A DNA stretch of 64,000 bases, taken from positions 1,736,001 through 1,800,000 of the forward strand of contig NZ_CP054839.1 in the NCBI RefSeq assembly GCF_018141105.1, written 5' to 3'. A program made the position numbers and the translations under genes. The stretch comes from Saccharopolyspora erythraea (GTDB lineage Bacteria; Actinomycetota; Actinomycetes; Mycobacteriales; Pseudonocardiaceae). The notes beneath the pieces were generated by a model, which was not told the DNA's origin, searched no databases, and worked only from the letters and a program-made list of their open reading frames with translations. This document shows positions 34,881 to 44,687 of the stretch, in pieces; the stretch's first letter is position 1, and every line of letters starts with the position of its first letter.

Positions 34881-35119
34881 GCGAGGAAGGACTGAGCCGT
34901 ATGGCCAACTCAGGCATCGACTGGGCAGCCGTCCGATTCATCAAGTCGTCGTACAGCACCAATGACGGCGGCAACTGCGTCGAGATGGGCAGGCGCGCGA
35001 GCGTCATCGGCATCAGGGACTCGAAGCTGGGCGCCGCGAGCCCGGTGCTGGAGTTCCCCGCCACCGCGTTCCGTGCCTTCCTGGCCGACGTCAAGGCAGG
35101 CACGTTCCGATCCGCATGA
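34877..35119 (+). CDS. DUF397 small protein
   Basis: An 80-aa protein of the DUF397 family. Its core is the pattern WAAVRFIKSSYSTNDGGNCVEM, then SVIGIRDSKLG and FPATAFRAFLADVKAG. In the family the hallmark is KSSYS..GGNCVEVA and RDSK. The first ATG (34877) overlaps the XRE stop. A second in-frame ATG at 34901 with GAAGGA upstream is a good alternative and would give 72 aa, closer to the usual length. DUF397 proteins are encoded with XRE-DUF5753 regulators and are thought to modulate them. Confidence 0.92.
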   Translation: MSEEGLSRMANSGIDWAAVRFIKSSYSTNDGGNCVEMGRRASVIGIRDSKLGAASPVLEFPATAFRAFLADVKAGTFRSA

Positions 35120-35125
35120 GATGAG

Positions 35126-35165
35126 CCGTGGGCGGCGGTCCGAGAAGCCGGACCGCCGCCCACGG
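35126..35165. terminator. Strong terminator hairpin after the DUF397 gene
   Basis: Perfect 16-bp stem CCGTGGGCGGCGGTCC/GGACCGCCGCCCACGG (35126-35141 with 35150-35165) and an 8-nt loop, 7 bp after the stop codon and 4 bp before the gltD stop. It serves both convergent operons. Confidence 0.85.
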
Positions 35166-35168
35166 TCG

Positions 35169-36671
35169 TCACACGACGGCGAGAGGCAGCGCGGTGGGGT
35201 GCACCGGCGACGGGAGCTGCGAGTCGCCCATCAGGTGCGCGTCGACGGCGTTGGCCACCGAGCGGCCCTCCGCGATCGCCCACACCACCAGCGAGGCGCC
35301 CCGGTGGGCGTCACCGCAGACGAAGACGCCGGGGGCGGTGGTCTCCCAGTTCGACCCGCAACCGATGCTGCCCTTCTTCGTCAGCTCGATGCCGAGCCCG
35401 CCGAGCAGGTCCATGTGCTCGACACCCTCGAAACCGATGGACAGCAGCGCCAGGTCGCACGGCAGCTCCTCGACCTCGTCGGAGACCGGGATGACCTGTC
35501 GCCGCCCGTCGACCCGCTCGACCTTGACCTGCCGCAGCCGCACGGCCCGCACGTTGCCCTCGTCGTCGCCGACGAACTCCTCCACCGCCACCGCGAACTT
35601 GCGCTCGCCGGCCTCCTCGTGCGCGGGGTAGGTGCGCAGGATGTAGGGCCAGGTAGGCCACGGCGAGATGTCGTCGTCCCGACTGGTCGGCGGCTGCGGG
35701 TAGTTGTCGAGCTGGGTCACGCTCAGCGCGCCCTGCCGGTTCGCGGTGCCGTAGCAGTCGGCGCCGGTGTCGCCGCCGCCGATGATGATGACGTGCTTGC
35801 CCTCCGCCGAAATCGGCGTCGGACCGTCGCCCTCGCACTCCTTGTTCGCCGGCACCAGGTGCTCCATGGCCAGGTGCACGCCGTTGAGCTCGCGCCCGCG
35901 CACGGTGCGGTCGTCGCGGCCGCGCAGCGCGCCGACGGCCAGCACGACCGCGTCGTAACCCGCGCGCAGCTCCTCCACCGTCAGGTCGACGCCGACCTCG
36001 CAGCCGGTGACGAACTTCGTGCCCTCCGAACGCATCTGCGCCAGCCGCCGGTCCAGGACGGACTTCTCCATCTTGAACTCGGGGATGCCGTAGCGCAGCA
36101 GCCCGCCGATGCGGTCGTCGCGCTCGAAGACGGTCACCTCGTGCCCGGCGCGGGTGAGCTGCTGGGCCGCGGCCAGCCCGCCGGGCCCGGAGCCGACGAC
36201 CGCGACCCGCTTGCCGGTGGCCAGCTCCGCGAGCTGGGGCTCGACGTAGTCGTTCTCCCAGCTCACCTCCGCGATGGCCTCCTCGACCCGCTTGATGGCC
36301 ACCGGGCCGCCCGCGGCCGGCGAGATCGACAGCACGCACCCGGCCTCGCACGGCGCCGGGCACAGCTTGCCGGTGAACTCCGGGAAGTTGTTGGTCGCGT
36401 GCAGCCGCTCGGACGCCTGGTCCCACTGGCCGCGGCGGACCATGTTGTTCCACTCCGGGATCAGGTTGCCCAGCGGGCAGCCCGCCGAGCCGGAGTGGCA
36501 GAACGGGATGCCGCAGTCCATGCAGCGGGCCGCCTGCTTGGAGGTCTCGGCCTTGCGGTCCTCGGTGGACAGCGAGGCGTAGACCTCGTACCAGTCGCCC
36601 AGTCGTTCGTCGGTGGGACGCTTCGGCGCGTCGGCCCGGGAGTACTTGAGAAAGCCCTGCGGGTCAGCCAC
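35169..36671 (-). CDS. gltD: Glutamate synthase (NADPH) small subunit
   Basis: Beta subunit of NADPH-glutamate synthase, 500 aa. It takes electrons from NADPH through FAD and iron-sulfur clusters to the large subunit. The N-terminal cysteine sets [20 protein letters not shown] and CPAPCEAGC bind the [4Fe-4S] clusters. [17 protein letters not shown] is the FAD-binding Rossmann motif and [16 protein letters not shown] the NADPH one. GTG at 36671 ([10 protein letters not shown]) overlaps the end of gltB by 8 bp, so the two are translationally coupled. The stop lies next to a strong bidirectional terminator. Confidence 0.96.
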   Translation of the reverse strand: MADPQGFLKYSRADAPKRPTDERLGDWYEVYASLSTEDRKAETSKQAARCMDCGIPFCHSGSAGCPLGNLIPEWNNMVRRGQWDQASERLHATNNFPEFTGKLCPAPCEAGCVLSISPAAGGPVAIKRVEEAIAEVSWENDYVEPQLAELATGKRVAVVGSGPGGLAAAQQLTRAGHEVTVFERDDRIGGLLRYGIPEFKMEKSVLDRRLAQMRSEGTKFVTGCEVGVDLTVEELRAGYDAVVLAVGALRGRDDRTVRGRELNGVHLAMEHLVPANKECEGDGPTPISAEGKHVIIIGGGDTGADCYGTANRQGALSVTQLDNYPQPPTSRDDDISPWPTWPYILRTYPAHEEAGERKFAVAVEEFVGDDEGNVRAVRLRQVKVERVDGRRQVIPVSDEVEELPCDLALLSIGFEGVEHMDLLGGLGIELTKKGSIGCGSNWETTAPGVFVCGDAHRGASLVVWAIAEGRSVANAVDAHLMGDSQLPSPVHPTALPLAVV

Positions 36672-39600
36672 GGGAAGCCTCCATGATCGCCTCGTCGACG
36701 TCGCGGCCCTCGGCCCTGGCCAGCCGCATGGCCTCCAGGACGCGCTGGTAGTCACGGGGCATCACCTTGGTGAACCCCGCGGAGCGCCGCCGCCAGTCGC
36801 CCAGCAGCGAGGCCGCGACCGTCGAGCCGGTCAGTTCGTGGTGCCGCCGCACGATCTCGTGCAGCCACTTCAGGTCGTTGGCGCCGGGCCGCTCCAGGTC
36901 CACCATCGCGGTGTTGACCCGCACCGGGTCAAGGTCGAGCACGAAGGCGGTACCGCCGGACATGCCGGCCGCGACGTTGCGCCCGGTGCCGCCGAGCACC
37001 ACCGCCGCGCCGCCGGTCATGTACTCGAAGGCGTGGTCGCCCGCGCCCTCGGCGACCAGGGTCGCGCCGGAGTTGCGGACGCAGAACCGCTCGCCGACCT
37101 TGCCGCGCAGGAAGACCTCGCCGCTGGTGGCGCCGTAGCCGATGACGTTGCCCGCGATGACCTGGTCCTCGGCGGCGAACGACGAGTCCGGGTGCGGGCG
37201 CACCACGATCCGGCCGCCGGAGAGGCCCTTGCCGACGTAGTCGTTGGCGTCGCCGACCAGGTCCAGGGTGACCCCCGCCGGCAGGAACGCGCCCAGCGAC
37301 TGCCCGGCCGAGCCCTCCAGCTCCACGTGGATCGTGCCGTCGGGCAGGCCGTCGCCGCCGTAGCGGCGGGTGACCTCGGCGCCCAGCAGCGTGCCGACGG
37401 TGCGGTTGACGTTGCGCACCGGCAGCTGCAGCCGCAGCGGGTGGGCGTCCTCCAGACCCGCCTCGGCGAGCTGGATCAGGGTGCGGTCCAGCGCCAGGTC
37501 CAGGCCGTGGTCCTGCTCGCGGACCCGGCGCCGCACCGGCGAGTACGGGGTCTCGGGAACCGCGAACACCGGACCGAGGTCCAGGCCGCGGGCCTTCCAG
37601 TTCTCCACCGCCTCGTCGGTGCGCAGCGCCTCGACCTGGCCGATGGCCTCGTCGAGGGTGCGGAAGCCAAGCTGCGCCAGGTACTCCCGGACCTCCTGGG
37701 CGATGAACTCGAAGAAGTTCACCACGTGGTCGGCCTGACCGGTGTAGCGCTTGCGCAGCTCCGGGTTCTGGGTGGCGACCCCGACCGGGCAGGTGTCGAG
37801 GTGGCAGACGCGCATCATGATGCAGCCCTCGACCACCAGTGGCGCGGTGGCGAAGCCGTACTCCTCGGCACCCAGCAGCGCCGCGATGACCACGTCGCGG
37901 CCGGTCTTCATGCCGCCGTCGACCTGCACCGTGATGCGGTCGCGCAGGCCGTTGAGCAGCAGCGTCTGCTGCGTCTCGGCCAGCCCGACCTCCCACGGCG
38001 TGCCCGCGTGCTTCAGCGACGTCAGCGGCGCCGCGCCGGTGCCGCCGTCGTGACCGGAGATGAGCACGACGTCGGCGTGGGCCTTGCTGACGCCCGCCGC
38101 GACCGTGCCGACGCCGACCGAGCTGACCAGCTTCACGTGCACCCGCGCCTGGTCGTTGGCGTTCTTCAGGTCGTGGATGAGCTGTGCGAGGTCCTCGATC
38201 GAGTAGATGTCGTGGTGCGGCGGCGGCGAGATCAGGCCGACGCCCGGCGTGGAGTGCCGGGTCTTGGCGATCCACGGGTACACCTTGTGCGCCGGGAGCT
38301 GGCCGCCCTCGCCGGGCTTGGCGCCCTGGGCCATCTTGATCTGGATGTCGCTGCCGTTGACCAGGTACTCGCTGGTGACGCCGAAGCGGCCGGAGGCGAC
38401 CTGCTTGATGCCCGAGCGGCGCTCGGGGTCGTAGAGCCGGTCGGCGTCCTCGCCGCCCTCGCCGGAGTTGGACACCCCGCCGATGCGGTTCATCGCGATC
38501 GCCAGCGTCTCGTGCGCCTCGGCGGAGATGGCGCCGTAGCTCATGCCGCCGGTCGCGAAGCGCTTCATGATCTCCGAGGCAGGCTCGACCTCGTCGATGT
38601 CGATCGGCTCGCGACCGCTCTGCATCCCGAACAGGCCGCGCAGCGTGCCGCCCTCGGCGGCCAGCCGGTCGACCTCGGCGGTGTACTTGCGGAACACCTC
38701 GTAGCGCCGGTTCTTGGTGGCGTGCTGGAGCAGGAACACCGTCTCCGGGGTGAACAGGTGCAGCTCGCCCTCGCGGCGGAAGGAGTACTCGCCGCCGGTC
38801 TCCAGCCTGCGGTGCACCCGCGCGGCCGGGTTGTCCGGGTAGGCGCGGCGGTGCCGCTGCGCGACCTCCTCGGCCAGCACGTCCAGCCCGACGCCGCCGA
38901 GCTTGGAGGTGGTGCCGCGGAAGTAGGAGTCCACGACCTCCTGCGACAGCCCGACGGCCTCGAAGACCTGGGCGGCGGTGTAGGCGCCGACGGTGGAGAT
39001 GCCCATCTTGGACATCACCTTCAGCACGCCCTTGACCAGTGCCTGCACGTAGTTGCGGATCGCCACCCGCGGCCGGATTCCGCTGATCTGGCCGGTGGCG
39101 ATCATGTCCTCGATCGCCTCGAAAGCCAGGTACGGGTTGACCGCGGCGGCGCCGTAGCCCAGCAGCGCGGCGATGTGGTGGACCTCGCGGGCGTCACCGC
39201 TCTCGACCACCAGCGCGACCCGCAGCCGCTCCTTGGTCTGCACCAGGTGGTGGTGGACCGCCGACACCAGCAGCAGCGACGGGATCGGCGCCATCCGGTG
39301 GTCGGAGTCGCGGTCGGAGAGCACCAGCACGCGCGCCCCGGCGGCGATGGCCTCCGACGCCTCCTGGCGGACGCGCTCGATCGCCTCCTCCAGCGCCGCG
39401 CCGCCACCGTCCACTTCGTACAGTCCGGACAGGACGGTGCAGGCGAAGCCGGGCAGGTCGCCGTCGGAGTTGATGTGGATGAGCTTGGCCAGCTCGTCGT
39501 TGTCGATCACCGGCGCGGGCAGCACCACGTGCCTGCACGACGCCGCCGACGGGTCCAGCAGGTTCTGCTCGGGGCCCATCACCCGCGCCACCGAGGTGAC

Positions 39601-41214
39601 GATCTCCTCGCGGATGGCGTCCAGCGGCGGGTTGGTGACCTGCGCGAAGCCCTGCACGAAGTAGTCGTAGAGCATCCGCGAGCGCTGCGAGAGCGCGGCG
39701 GGCGGGGTGTCCGAGCCCATCGACCCCAGCGGCTCGGCGCCCTTCTGCGCCATCGGAGCCAGCAGCAGCGCCAGCTCCTCCTCGGTGTAGCCGAAGGTGA
39801 GCTCGCGGCGGACCACCGACTCGTGGCTCTGCACGACGTGCTCGCGGTCGGGCAGGCTGTCGAGGTTGAGCAGCCCGGCGTGCAGCCACTCGTCGTAGGC
39901 GCGCCCCCCGGCCAGCTCCGACTTGATCTCCTCGTCGTCGACGATGCGGCCCTGCTCGGTGTCGACCAGGAACATCCGGCCGGGCTGCAGGCGGCCCTTG
40001 GCCACCACCTCTTCCGGCTTGAGGTTGAGCACACCGGACTCGCTGGCGAGCACGACGCGGTCGTCGGCGGTCTGCCACCAGCGCGCCGGGCGCAGGCCGT
40101 TGCGGTCCAGCACCGCGCCGACCAGGCTGCCGTCGGTGAAGGTCACGCACGCCGGGCCGTCCCACGGCTCCATCAGGCTGGCGTGGAACTGGTAGAAGGC
40201 CTTGCGGGCCGGGTCCATCTCGGCATGGTTCTCCCACGCCTCCGGGATCATCATCAGCACCGCGTGCGGCAGGCTGCGCCCGCCCAGGTGCAGCAGCTCG
40301 AGCACCTCGTCGAACGACGCCGAGTCCGAGCCGTCCTCCGAGCAGATCGGGTACAGCCGCGAGAGGTCGCCGGGAATCAGCTCCGACTCCAGCAGCGCCT
40401 CGCGGGCGCGCATCCTGTTGCGGTTGCCGCGGATGGTGTTGATCTCGCCGTTGTGGGCCACGAACCGGAACGGGTGGGCCAGCGGCCACGACGGGAAGGT
40501 GTTGGTCGAGAACCGGCTGTGCACCAGGGCGATGGCACTGGTCAGCCGCTCGTCGCCCAGGTCGGGGAAGAAGGCGGGCAGCTGCTCGGTGGTCAGCATC
40601 CCCTTGTAGACCATGGTCCGGCTCGACAGCGACGGGAAGTACAGCTCCACGCCCTCGCGGGCAGCCTCCCGCTCGGCGCGCTTGCGCAGGCAGAACGCCG
40701 GCCGGTCCAGCTCGGCGCCCGCGCGGCCGTCCTCGGCGGCCACCAGCAGCGTGCTGAAGTGCGGCATGCAGCCCAGCGCGGTCTGGCCGACCCCGGCGGC
40801 CTCCGGCGCGATCGGCACCGCGCGCCAGCCGAGCACCCGCAGGCCCTCCTCGCCCGCGATCCGCTCGACCAGCTCCACCGCTCGAGCCCGCTCCCCCGCG
40901 TCGGCGGGCAGGAATGCCATCCCGGCCGCGTAGCGCTGCTGGCCGGAGTCGTCGGGCTCCGGGAGCCGCACCCCTGCCTCGGCCCGCAGCAGCTCGTCGG
41001 GGAGCTGGAGCAGGATGCCCGCACCATCACCGCTGGTGGGTTCGGCGCCCGCGGCGCCCCGGTGCTCGAGATTCGCCAACGCGGTCAGGGCATCGGCGAC
41101 GATGCCGTGCGAACGCCGGCCGCGGATGTCGGCGACCATGGCGACACCACAGGAATCCTGTTCCGCGGCGGGGTCGTAAAGACCCTGCCGGGCGGGAATG
41201 GCAGAGAAGACCAC
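36664..41214 (-). CDS. gltB: Glutamate synthase (NADPH) large subunit
   Basis: Alpha subunit of glutamate synthase, 1,516 aa, which makes two glutamate from glutamine and 2-oxoglutarate. An Ntn-type glutaminase domain starts at the catalytic Cys ([13 protein letters not shown], residue 22), with FMVPEAW-like [10 protein letters not shown] and [10 protein letters not shown] further on. The central domain is followed by the FMN-binding synthase domain ([42 protein letters not shown]). The [3Fe-4S] cysteines are in [17 protein letters not shown]. The C-terminal GXGXG beta-helix includes [17 protein letters not shown] and [14 protein letters not shown]. The GTG start (41214) follows AGGGAGG. It leads the gltBD operon and its 5' region is divergent from the cobalamin riboswitch. 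Confidence 0.97.
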   Translation of the reverse strand: MVFSAIPARQGLYDPAAEQDSCGVAMVADIRGRRSHGIVADALTALANLEHRGAAGAEPTSGDGAGILLQLPDELLRAEAGVRLPEPDDSGQQRYAAGMAFLPADAGERARAVELVERIAGEEGLRVLGWRAVPIAPEAAGVGQTALGCMPHFSTLLVAAEDGRAGAELDRPAFCLRKRAEREAAREGVELYFPSLSSRTMVYKGMLTTEQLPAFFPDLGDERLTSAIALVHSRFSTNTFPSWPLAHPFRFVAHNGEINTIRGNRNRMRAREALLESELIPGDLSRLYPICSEDGSDSASFDEVLELLHLGGRSLPHAVLMMIPEAWENHAEMDPARKAFYQFHASLMEPWDGPACVTFTDGSLVGAVLDRNGLRPARWWQTADDRVVLASESGVLNLKPEEVVAKGRLQPGRMFLVDTEQGRIVDDEEIKSELAGGRAYDEWLHAGLLNLDSLPDREHVVQSHESVVRRELTFGYTEEELALLLAPMAQKGAEPLGSMGSDTPPAALSQRSRMLYDYFVQGFAQVTNPPLDAIREEIVTSVARVMGPEQNLLDPSAASCRHVVLPAPVIDNDELAKLIHINSDGDLPGFACTVLSGLYEVDGGGAALEEAIERVRQEASEAIAAGARVLVLSDRDSDHRMAPIPSLLLVSAVHHHLVQTKERLRVALVVESGDAREVHHIAALLGYGAAAVNPYLAFEAIEDMIATGQISGIRPRVAIRNYVQALVKGVLKVMSKMGISTVGAYTAAQVFEAVGLSQEVVDSYFRGTTSKLGGVGLDVLAEEVAQRHRRAYPDNPAARVHRRLETGGEYSFRREGELHLFTPETVFLLQHATKNRRYEVFRKYTAEVDRLAAEGGTLRGLFGMQSGREPIDIDEVEPASEIMKRFATGGMSYGAISAEAHETLAIAMNRIGGVSNSGEGGEDADRLYDPERRSGIKQVASGRFGVTSEYLVNGSDIQIKMAQGAKPGEGGQLPAHKVYPWIAKTRHSTPGVGLISPPPHHDIYSIEDLAQLIHDLKNANDQARVHVKLVSSVGVGTVAAGVSKAHADVVLISGHDGGTGAAPLTSLKHAGTPWEVGLAETQQTLLLNGLRDRITVQVDGGMKTGRDVVIAALLGAEEYGFATAPLVVEGCIMMRVCHLDTCPVGVATQNPELRKRYTGQADHVVNFFEFIAQEVREYLAQLGFRTLDEAIGQVEALRTDEAVENWKARGLDLGPVFAVPETPYSPVRRRVREQDHGLDLALDRTLIQLAEAGLEDAHPLRLQLPVRNVNRTVGTLLGAEVTRRYGGDGLPDGTIHVELEGSAGQSLGAFLPAGVTLDLVGDANDYVGKGLSGGRIVVRPHPDSSFAAEDQVIAGNVIGYGATSGEVFLRGKVGERFCVRNSGATLVAEGAGDHAFEYMTGGAAVVLGGTGRNVAAGMSGGTAFVLDLDPVRVNTAMVDLERPGANDLKWLHEIVRRHHELTGSTVAASLLGDWRRRSAGFTKVMPRDYQRVLEAMRLARAEGRDVDEAIMEASRG

Positions 41215-41584
41215 TGCGCAGACCTCCCTAGTCGTACCGCGTGCTCAAGTCAGGAGACTTCGACTTCTGGGCACGGGACGACGCTGGCCCGCTCATGACC
41301 ATCCGGAGATCGCAAGAGGCCCGGGCGAAATGAGTCACCCGTCGCGTCCGGAGTTTGTTCAAAATACTTTAACAGTCAAGATACCCAGAAGCAGCACTCT
41401 GGGAGTGATGCTGACCATCTTGTTCATACCGGCCTCCGTCGGTTAACCGAGGAGTCGCCGGCACGCCGGTTTGCACACTTCGTCACCAAATCTAGCCGCT
41501 GCGTCGCGATCCGCACAGCCCCAGTGCGCCAGGACACCCCCCGCTGGGACGTGCGTGGCGATCGTTTACTGATATCTTTCCTGC
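41215..41584. promoter_or_regulatory. Promoter region of gltBD
   Basis: This 370-bp stretch has no gene. An AT-rich patch (about 41350-41440, including TTCAAAATACTTTAACAGTC) probably carries the gltB promoter, and a perfect palindrome CGGTTAACCG lies near 41436-41446. A twelve-codon frame starting at ATG 41408 is too short to support. No clear GlnR box was identified by eye. Confidence 0.4.
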
Positions 41585-41720
41585 TCAGGGTAGCCGTGGT
41601 CGGGTGCCCGCGGACGCCAGCGGAAGCGAAACCCGGTGCGAACCCGGTGCTGTGCCGCAACTGTGATGGTCCCGGCGCAGCCCGGGGCCGAGCCAGGTCG
41701 CCTTGCGCGTGGCGTCGATG
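41585..41720 (+). promoter_or_regulatory. Cobalamin (adenosylcobalamin) riboswitch
   Basis: The leader upstream of the btuFCD-type operon has the conserved core of the cobalamin riboswitch: GGAAGCGAAACCCGGTGCGA, then GGTGCTGTGCCGCAACTGTG (about 41650-41665), and the B12 box GAGCCAGGTCGCC at about 41690-41702. The order and spacing of these elements are diagnostic of the class. The ATG of the first gene is about 75 nt further on. Binding of cobalamin would be expected to lower expression of the uptake genes. The exact ends are approximate. Confidence 0.88.
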
Positions 41721-41794
41721 TCCGCCACTCCCGGTGCAGGGGTGCGGCGTCGGCCACCCGGCGCCGGACCGCACCGGCCGAACCGAGGGAAGTC

Positions 41795-42739
41795 ATGACC
41801 GGGTTCCGCCGCCTCGCCGCGTTGCTGCTCGCCGCGCTCGCCCTGCTCGCCGGGGCCACAGCCTGCGCCACTCGTCCCCCGGCCGTCGATCCGCCCGGCC
41901 CGGTCGACGACCCGGCTTCGGCGTTCCCGGCGAAGGTGCAGATCCCCGGCCAGGAACCCGTGACGCTGGCCCAGCAGCCCAAGCGCATCGTCTCGCTCTC
42001 CCCCACGGCCACCGAGACCCTCTACGCGGTGGGCGCGGGCGACCAGGTCGTGGCCGTGGACCAGTTCTCCGACTTCCCGGCGCAGGCTCCCCGCACCGAG
42101 CTGTCGGCACTGAACTCCGACGCCGCCGCCATCGGCGGGCAGAACCCCGACCTGGTGATCGCGCCGGACAGCGCGACTGAGCTGGCCGAGGGACTGCGCG
42201 CGCTCGACGTGCCGGTGCTGCTGACCCCGGCGCCCGCGAGCCTCGACGACGCCTACCGCCAGATCGAGGTCATCGGTCAGGCCACCGGGCACACCAAGGC
42301 CGCCAAGAACCTCTCCGGACGGATGCGTTCGGACATCGAACGCCTGGTGGAGTCGACTCCCAAGCCCCCGCGCCCGCTGACCTACTACCACGAGGTCAGC
42401 CCGGATCACTACACCGCGACCTCGCAGAGCTTCGTCGGCAGCGTCTACGCCCTGTTCGGCCTCACCAACATCGCCGACCCGGCGGGCGGGCCGTTCCCGC
42501 AGCTGTCCGAGGAGCACATCGTGCAGGCCAACCCGGACCTGATCTTCCTGGCCGACACCAAGTGCTGCCAGGTGACCTCCGCCGCGGCCGCCGCGCGGCC
42601 GGGCTGGAACGCGCTGACCGCCGTCCGGGAGGGCCGCGTCGTCGAGCTGGACGACGACACCGCCGGGCGCTGGGGCCCGCGCGTGGTCGACCTGGTCCGC
42701 TCGATCAGCGAGGCCGTGAAGAAGACGCAGCACGGCTGA
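41795..42739 (+). CDS. btuF: Cobalamin ABC transporter substrate-binding lipoprotein
   Basis: Periplasmic-binding-type lipoprotein of the BtuF/FepB class, 314 aa. The signal sequence LLLAALALLAGATAC supplies a lipobox-like ATAC at about residues 20-24, a weak but plausible lipidation site. The helical-backbone binding fold follows: QPKRIVSLSPTATETLYAVGAGDQVVAVDQFSDFP, NPDLVIAPDS, and a C-terminal half with WNALTAVREGRVVELDDD. The cobalamin riboswitch directly upstream makes corrinoids the likely ligand rather than siderophores. The stop overlaps the next ATG as TGATG. Confidence 0.88.
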   Translation: MTGFRRLAALLLAALALLAGATACATRPPAVDPPGPVDDPASAFPAKVQIPGQEPVTLAQQPKRIVSLSPTATETLYAVGAGDQVVAVDQFSDFPAQAPRTELSALNSDAAAIGGQNPDLVIAPDSATELAEGLRALDVPVLLTPAPASLDDAYRQIEVIGQATGHTKAAKNLSGRMRSDIERLVESTPKPPRPLTYYHEVSPDHYTATSQSFVGSVYALFGLTNIADPAGGPFPQLSEEHIVQANPDLIFLADTKCCQVTSAAAAARPGWNALTAVREGRVVELDDDTAGRWGPRVVDLVRSISEAVKKTQHG

Positions 42740-43773
42740 TGCCCGTCACCGCGTTGCCGCGGACGCGGCTGCGCCCGTCCCACCTCCTGCTCGGCGTCGC
42801 CGCCCTGCTGCTGTGCGTGCTGCTGGCGGTGCTCACCGGTGCCGCCGAGCTCGGCTGGCAGCGGGTGCTCGGCGAGCTGGTCGCGCAGGTCACCGGCGGC
42901 ATGTCCCCGCTGTCGGAGCGCGAGGCGGCGATCCTGTGGCAGCTCAGGGTGCCGCGCGTGTTGCTGGGCGCGCTGGTCGGCGCGGCGCTGGCGGTCTCCG
43001 GCGCGGCCTTCCAGGGCGTGTTCCGAAACCCGCTGGCCGACCCCTACCTGCTGGGATCGGCCGCCGGCGCAGGGCTCGCGGTCACCGTCGTGATCGCCGT
43101 CGCCCCGGAGCTGGCCGGCGGCATGTCGGTGCCGGTCCAGGTCGCGGCCTTCACCGGAGCGCTCGGCGGGGTCGGGCTGACCTGGGCGGTGGGCCGGGTC
43201 TCCGGCGCCGACACGGCCACGCTGGTGCTCGCCGGTGTCGCGGTGGGCGCGTTCCTCACCGCCGGGCAGACCTTCGTCCAGCAGCTGCGCCTGGAGTCGC
43301 TGGAGCAGGTCTACATGTGGATCCTCGGCAGGCTGACCACCACCGGCTGGCGGGAGGTGCTGCTCGTGCTGCCCTACCTCGCGGTCGCGGTGGTCGTGCT
43401 GTGCCTGTGCGGGCGGCTGCTGGACCTGCTGGGCACCGGCGACGAGGAGGCCGCGGCGCTGGGCGTGCGCCCGGGCCGGGTGCGTGCGCTGGTGCTGGTC
43501 GCGGCGTCGCTGGCCACCGCGGCGGCGGTGTCGGTGGCCGGGCTGATCGGTTTCGTCGGACTCGTCGTGCCACACCTGGTGCGGCTGGCCGTCGGCGGCG
43601 GCTACCGGGTGATCGTGCCGCTGTCGCTGCTGTTCGGCGGCGCGTTCCTGGTGCTGGCCGACATGCTCGCCCGCACCGTGATGGCGCCCGCGGAGCTTCC
43701 CATCGGCGTCATCACCGCGTTCGCCGGCGCGCCGTTCTTCGCCGTGCTGCTCTACGCCAGGAGGACCGCTTGA
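42739..43773 (+). CDS. btuC: Cobalamin ABC transporter permease (FecCD/BtuC type)
   Basis: Membrane permease of the FecCD family, 344 aa with about ten segments. Diagnostic stretches are WQLRVPRVLLGALVGAALAVSGAAFQGVFRNPLADPYLLG (recognised in two parts), GAFLTAGQTFVQQ, and the C-terminal LIGFVGLVVPHLVRLAVGG, followed by ELPIGVITAFAGAPFFAVLLY. The VPHLVR region is the coupling helix that contacts the ATPase. ATG 42739 overlaps the btuF stop. The frame ends at TGA overlapping the TTG of the next gene. Confidence 0.92.
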   Translation: MPVTALPRTRLRPSHLLLGVAALLLCVLLAVLTGAAELGWQRVLGELVAQVTGGMSPLSEREAAILWQLRVPRVLLGALVGAALAVSGAAFQGVFRNPLADPYLLGSAAGAGLAVTVVIAVAPELAGGMSVPVQVAAFTGALGGVGLTWAVGRVSGADTATLVLAGVAVGAFLTAGQTFVQQLRLESLEQVYMWILGRLTTTGWREVLLVLPYLAVAVVVLCLCGRLLDLLGTGDEEAAALGVRPGRVRALVLVAASLATAAAVSVAGLIGFVGLVVPHLVRLAVGGGYRVIVPLSLLFGGAFLVLADMLARTVMAPAELPIGVITAFAGAPFFAVLLYARRTA

Positions 43774-44543
43774 GCAGCCTCCAGACCCACGGCCTCTCGG
43801 CCGGGTACCGCCGCACCACCGTCGTCTCGGACGTGTCGGTCACGGTGGACAGCGGCGGCTGGCTGGGCATCATCGGCCCCAACGGCTCCGGCAAGTCCAC
43901 CCTGCTCAAGGCGGTGGCGGGACTGGTGCGGCACGAGGGGCGCGTGGTGGTCGACGGCCGTGCGGTGGCCGGGCTGCGCCGCCGGGAACGCGCGCGGCTG
44001 GTCGGCTACGCCCCACAGATCCCGCAGCTCCCGGTCGGCATGACCGTCACCGACTACGTGCTGCTCGGTCGGACACCGCACCTGGGACCCCTGGGCCGCG
44101 AAGGCGCCAGGGACCTGGAGGTCGTCGGCGGGTTCCTGGAGCGGCTGGACCTCGACGGGCTCGCCGACCGGCAGCTGTCGACCCTCTCCGGCGGCGAACG
44201 CCAGCGCACCGTCCTGGCCCGCGCGCTCGCGCAGCAGGCGGGCGTGCTGCTGCTGGACGAGCCCACGACCGGACTCGACGTCGGACACGCACAGGCCCTG
44301 CTCGACCTGGTCGACGAACTGCGGCGGGAGCTCGGCACCACGGTCGTCATGACGCTGCACGACCTGACGCTGGCCGCGCAGTACGCGGAGCGCCTGCTGC
44401 TGCTCGACGGCGGCCGGGTCGCCGCCGAGGGCACCCCTGACGAGGTCCTGACCCCCACGACGCTCTCCGAGCGCTACACCGGTCGCGTCACCGTCCTGCA
44501 CACGCCCGACGGCAACCCCGTCATCGCCCCGATCCGCGGCTGA
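43770..44543 (+). CDS. btuD: Cobalamin ABC transporter ATP-binding protein
   Basis: ABC ATPase of the FepC/BtuD class, 257 aa. Walker A is GPNGSGKSTLLKA, the Q-loop region is GYAPQIPQLPVG, the signature is LSGGERQRTVLARALAQQ, Walker B is VLLLDEPTTGLD, and the switch His lies in VVMTLHDLTLAA. The TTG start (43770) overlaps the permease stop and has AGGAGG 5 nt upstream. The three genes form one operon behind the riboswitch. The C-terminal half ends DGNPVIAPIRG. Confidence 0.92.
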   Translation: MSSLQTHGLSAGYRRTTVVSDVSVTVDSGGWLGIIGPNGSGKSTLLKAVAGLVRHEGRVVVDGRAVAGLRRRERARLVGYAPQIPQLPVGMTVTDYVLLGRTPHLGPLGREGARDLEVVGGFLERLDLDGLADRQLSTLSGGERQRTVLARALAQQAGVLLLDEPTTGLDVGHAQALLDLVDELRRELGTTVVMTLHDLTLAAQYAERLLLLDGGRVAAEGTPDEVLTPTTLSERYTGRVTVLHTPDGNPVIAPIRG

Positions 44544-44687
44544 GGCCCGTCGCAGCGGCCCTGGTCCGGCGCCCACCGGCGCGACCTCAGGCCCGCCGTG
44601 CGCGCCGGAACACTCGCGGCGCGAGCCGCGCACCCGCGCCGCGGCTCCGCCACCCCACCGCTACGCAAACGGCCTCTGAAACGTTCC

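Noticed and set aside
36613-41298. Very long open frame on the plus strand (about 1,560 codons)
   Set aside because: It is exactly antisense to gltB, has a skewed Arg/Val/His/Gln composition and no family motif. High-GC genes routinely leave the opposite strand open.
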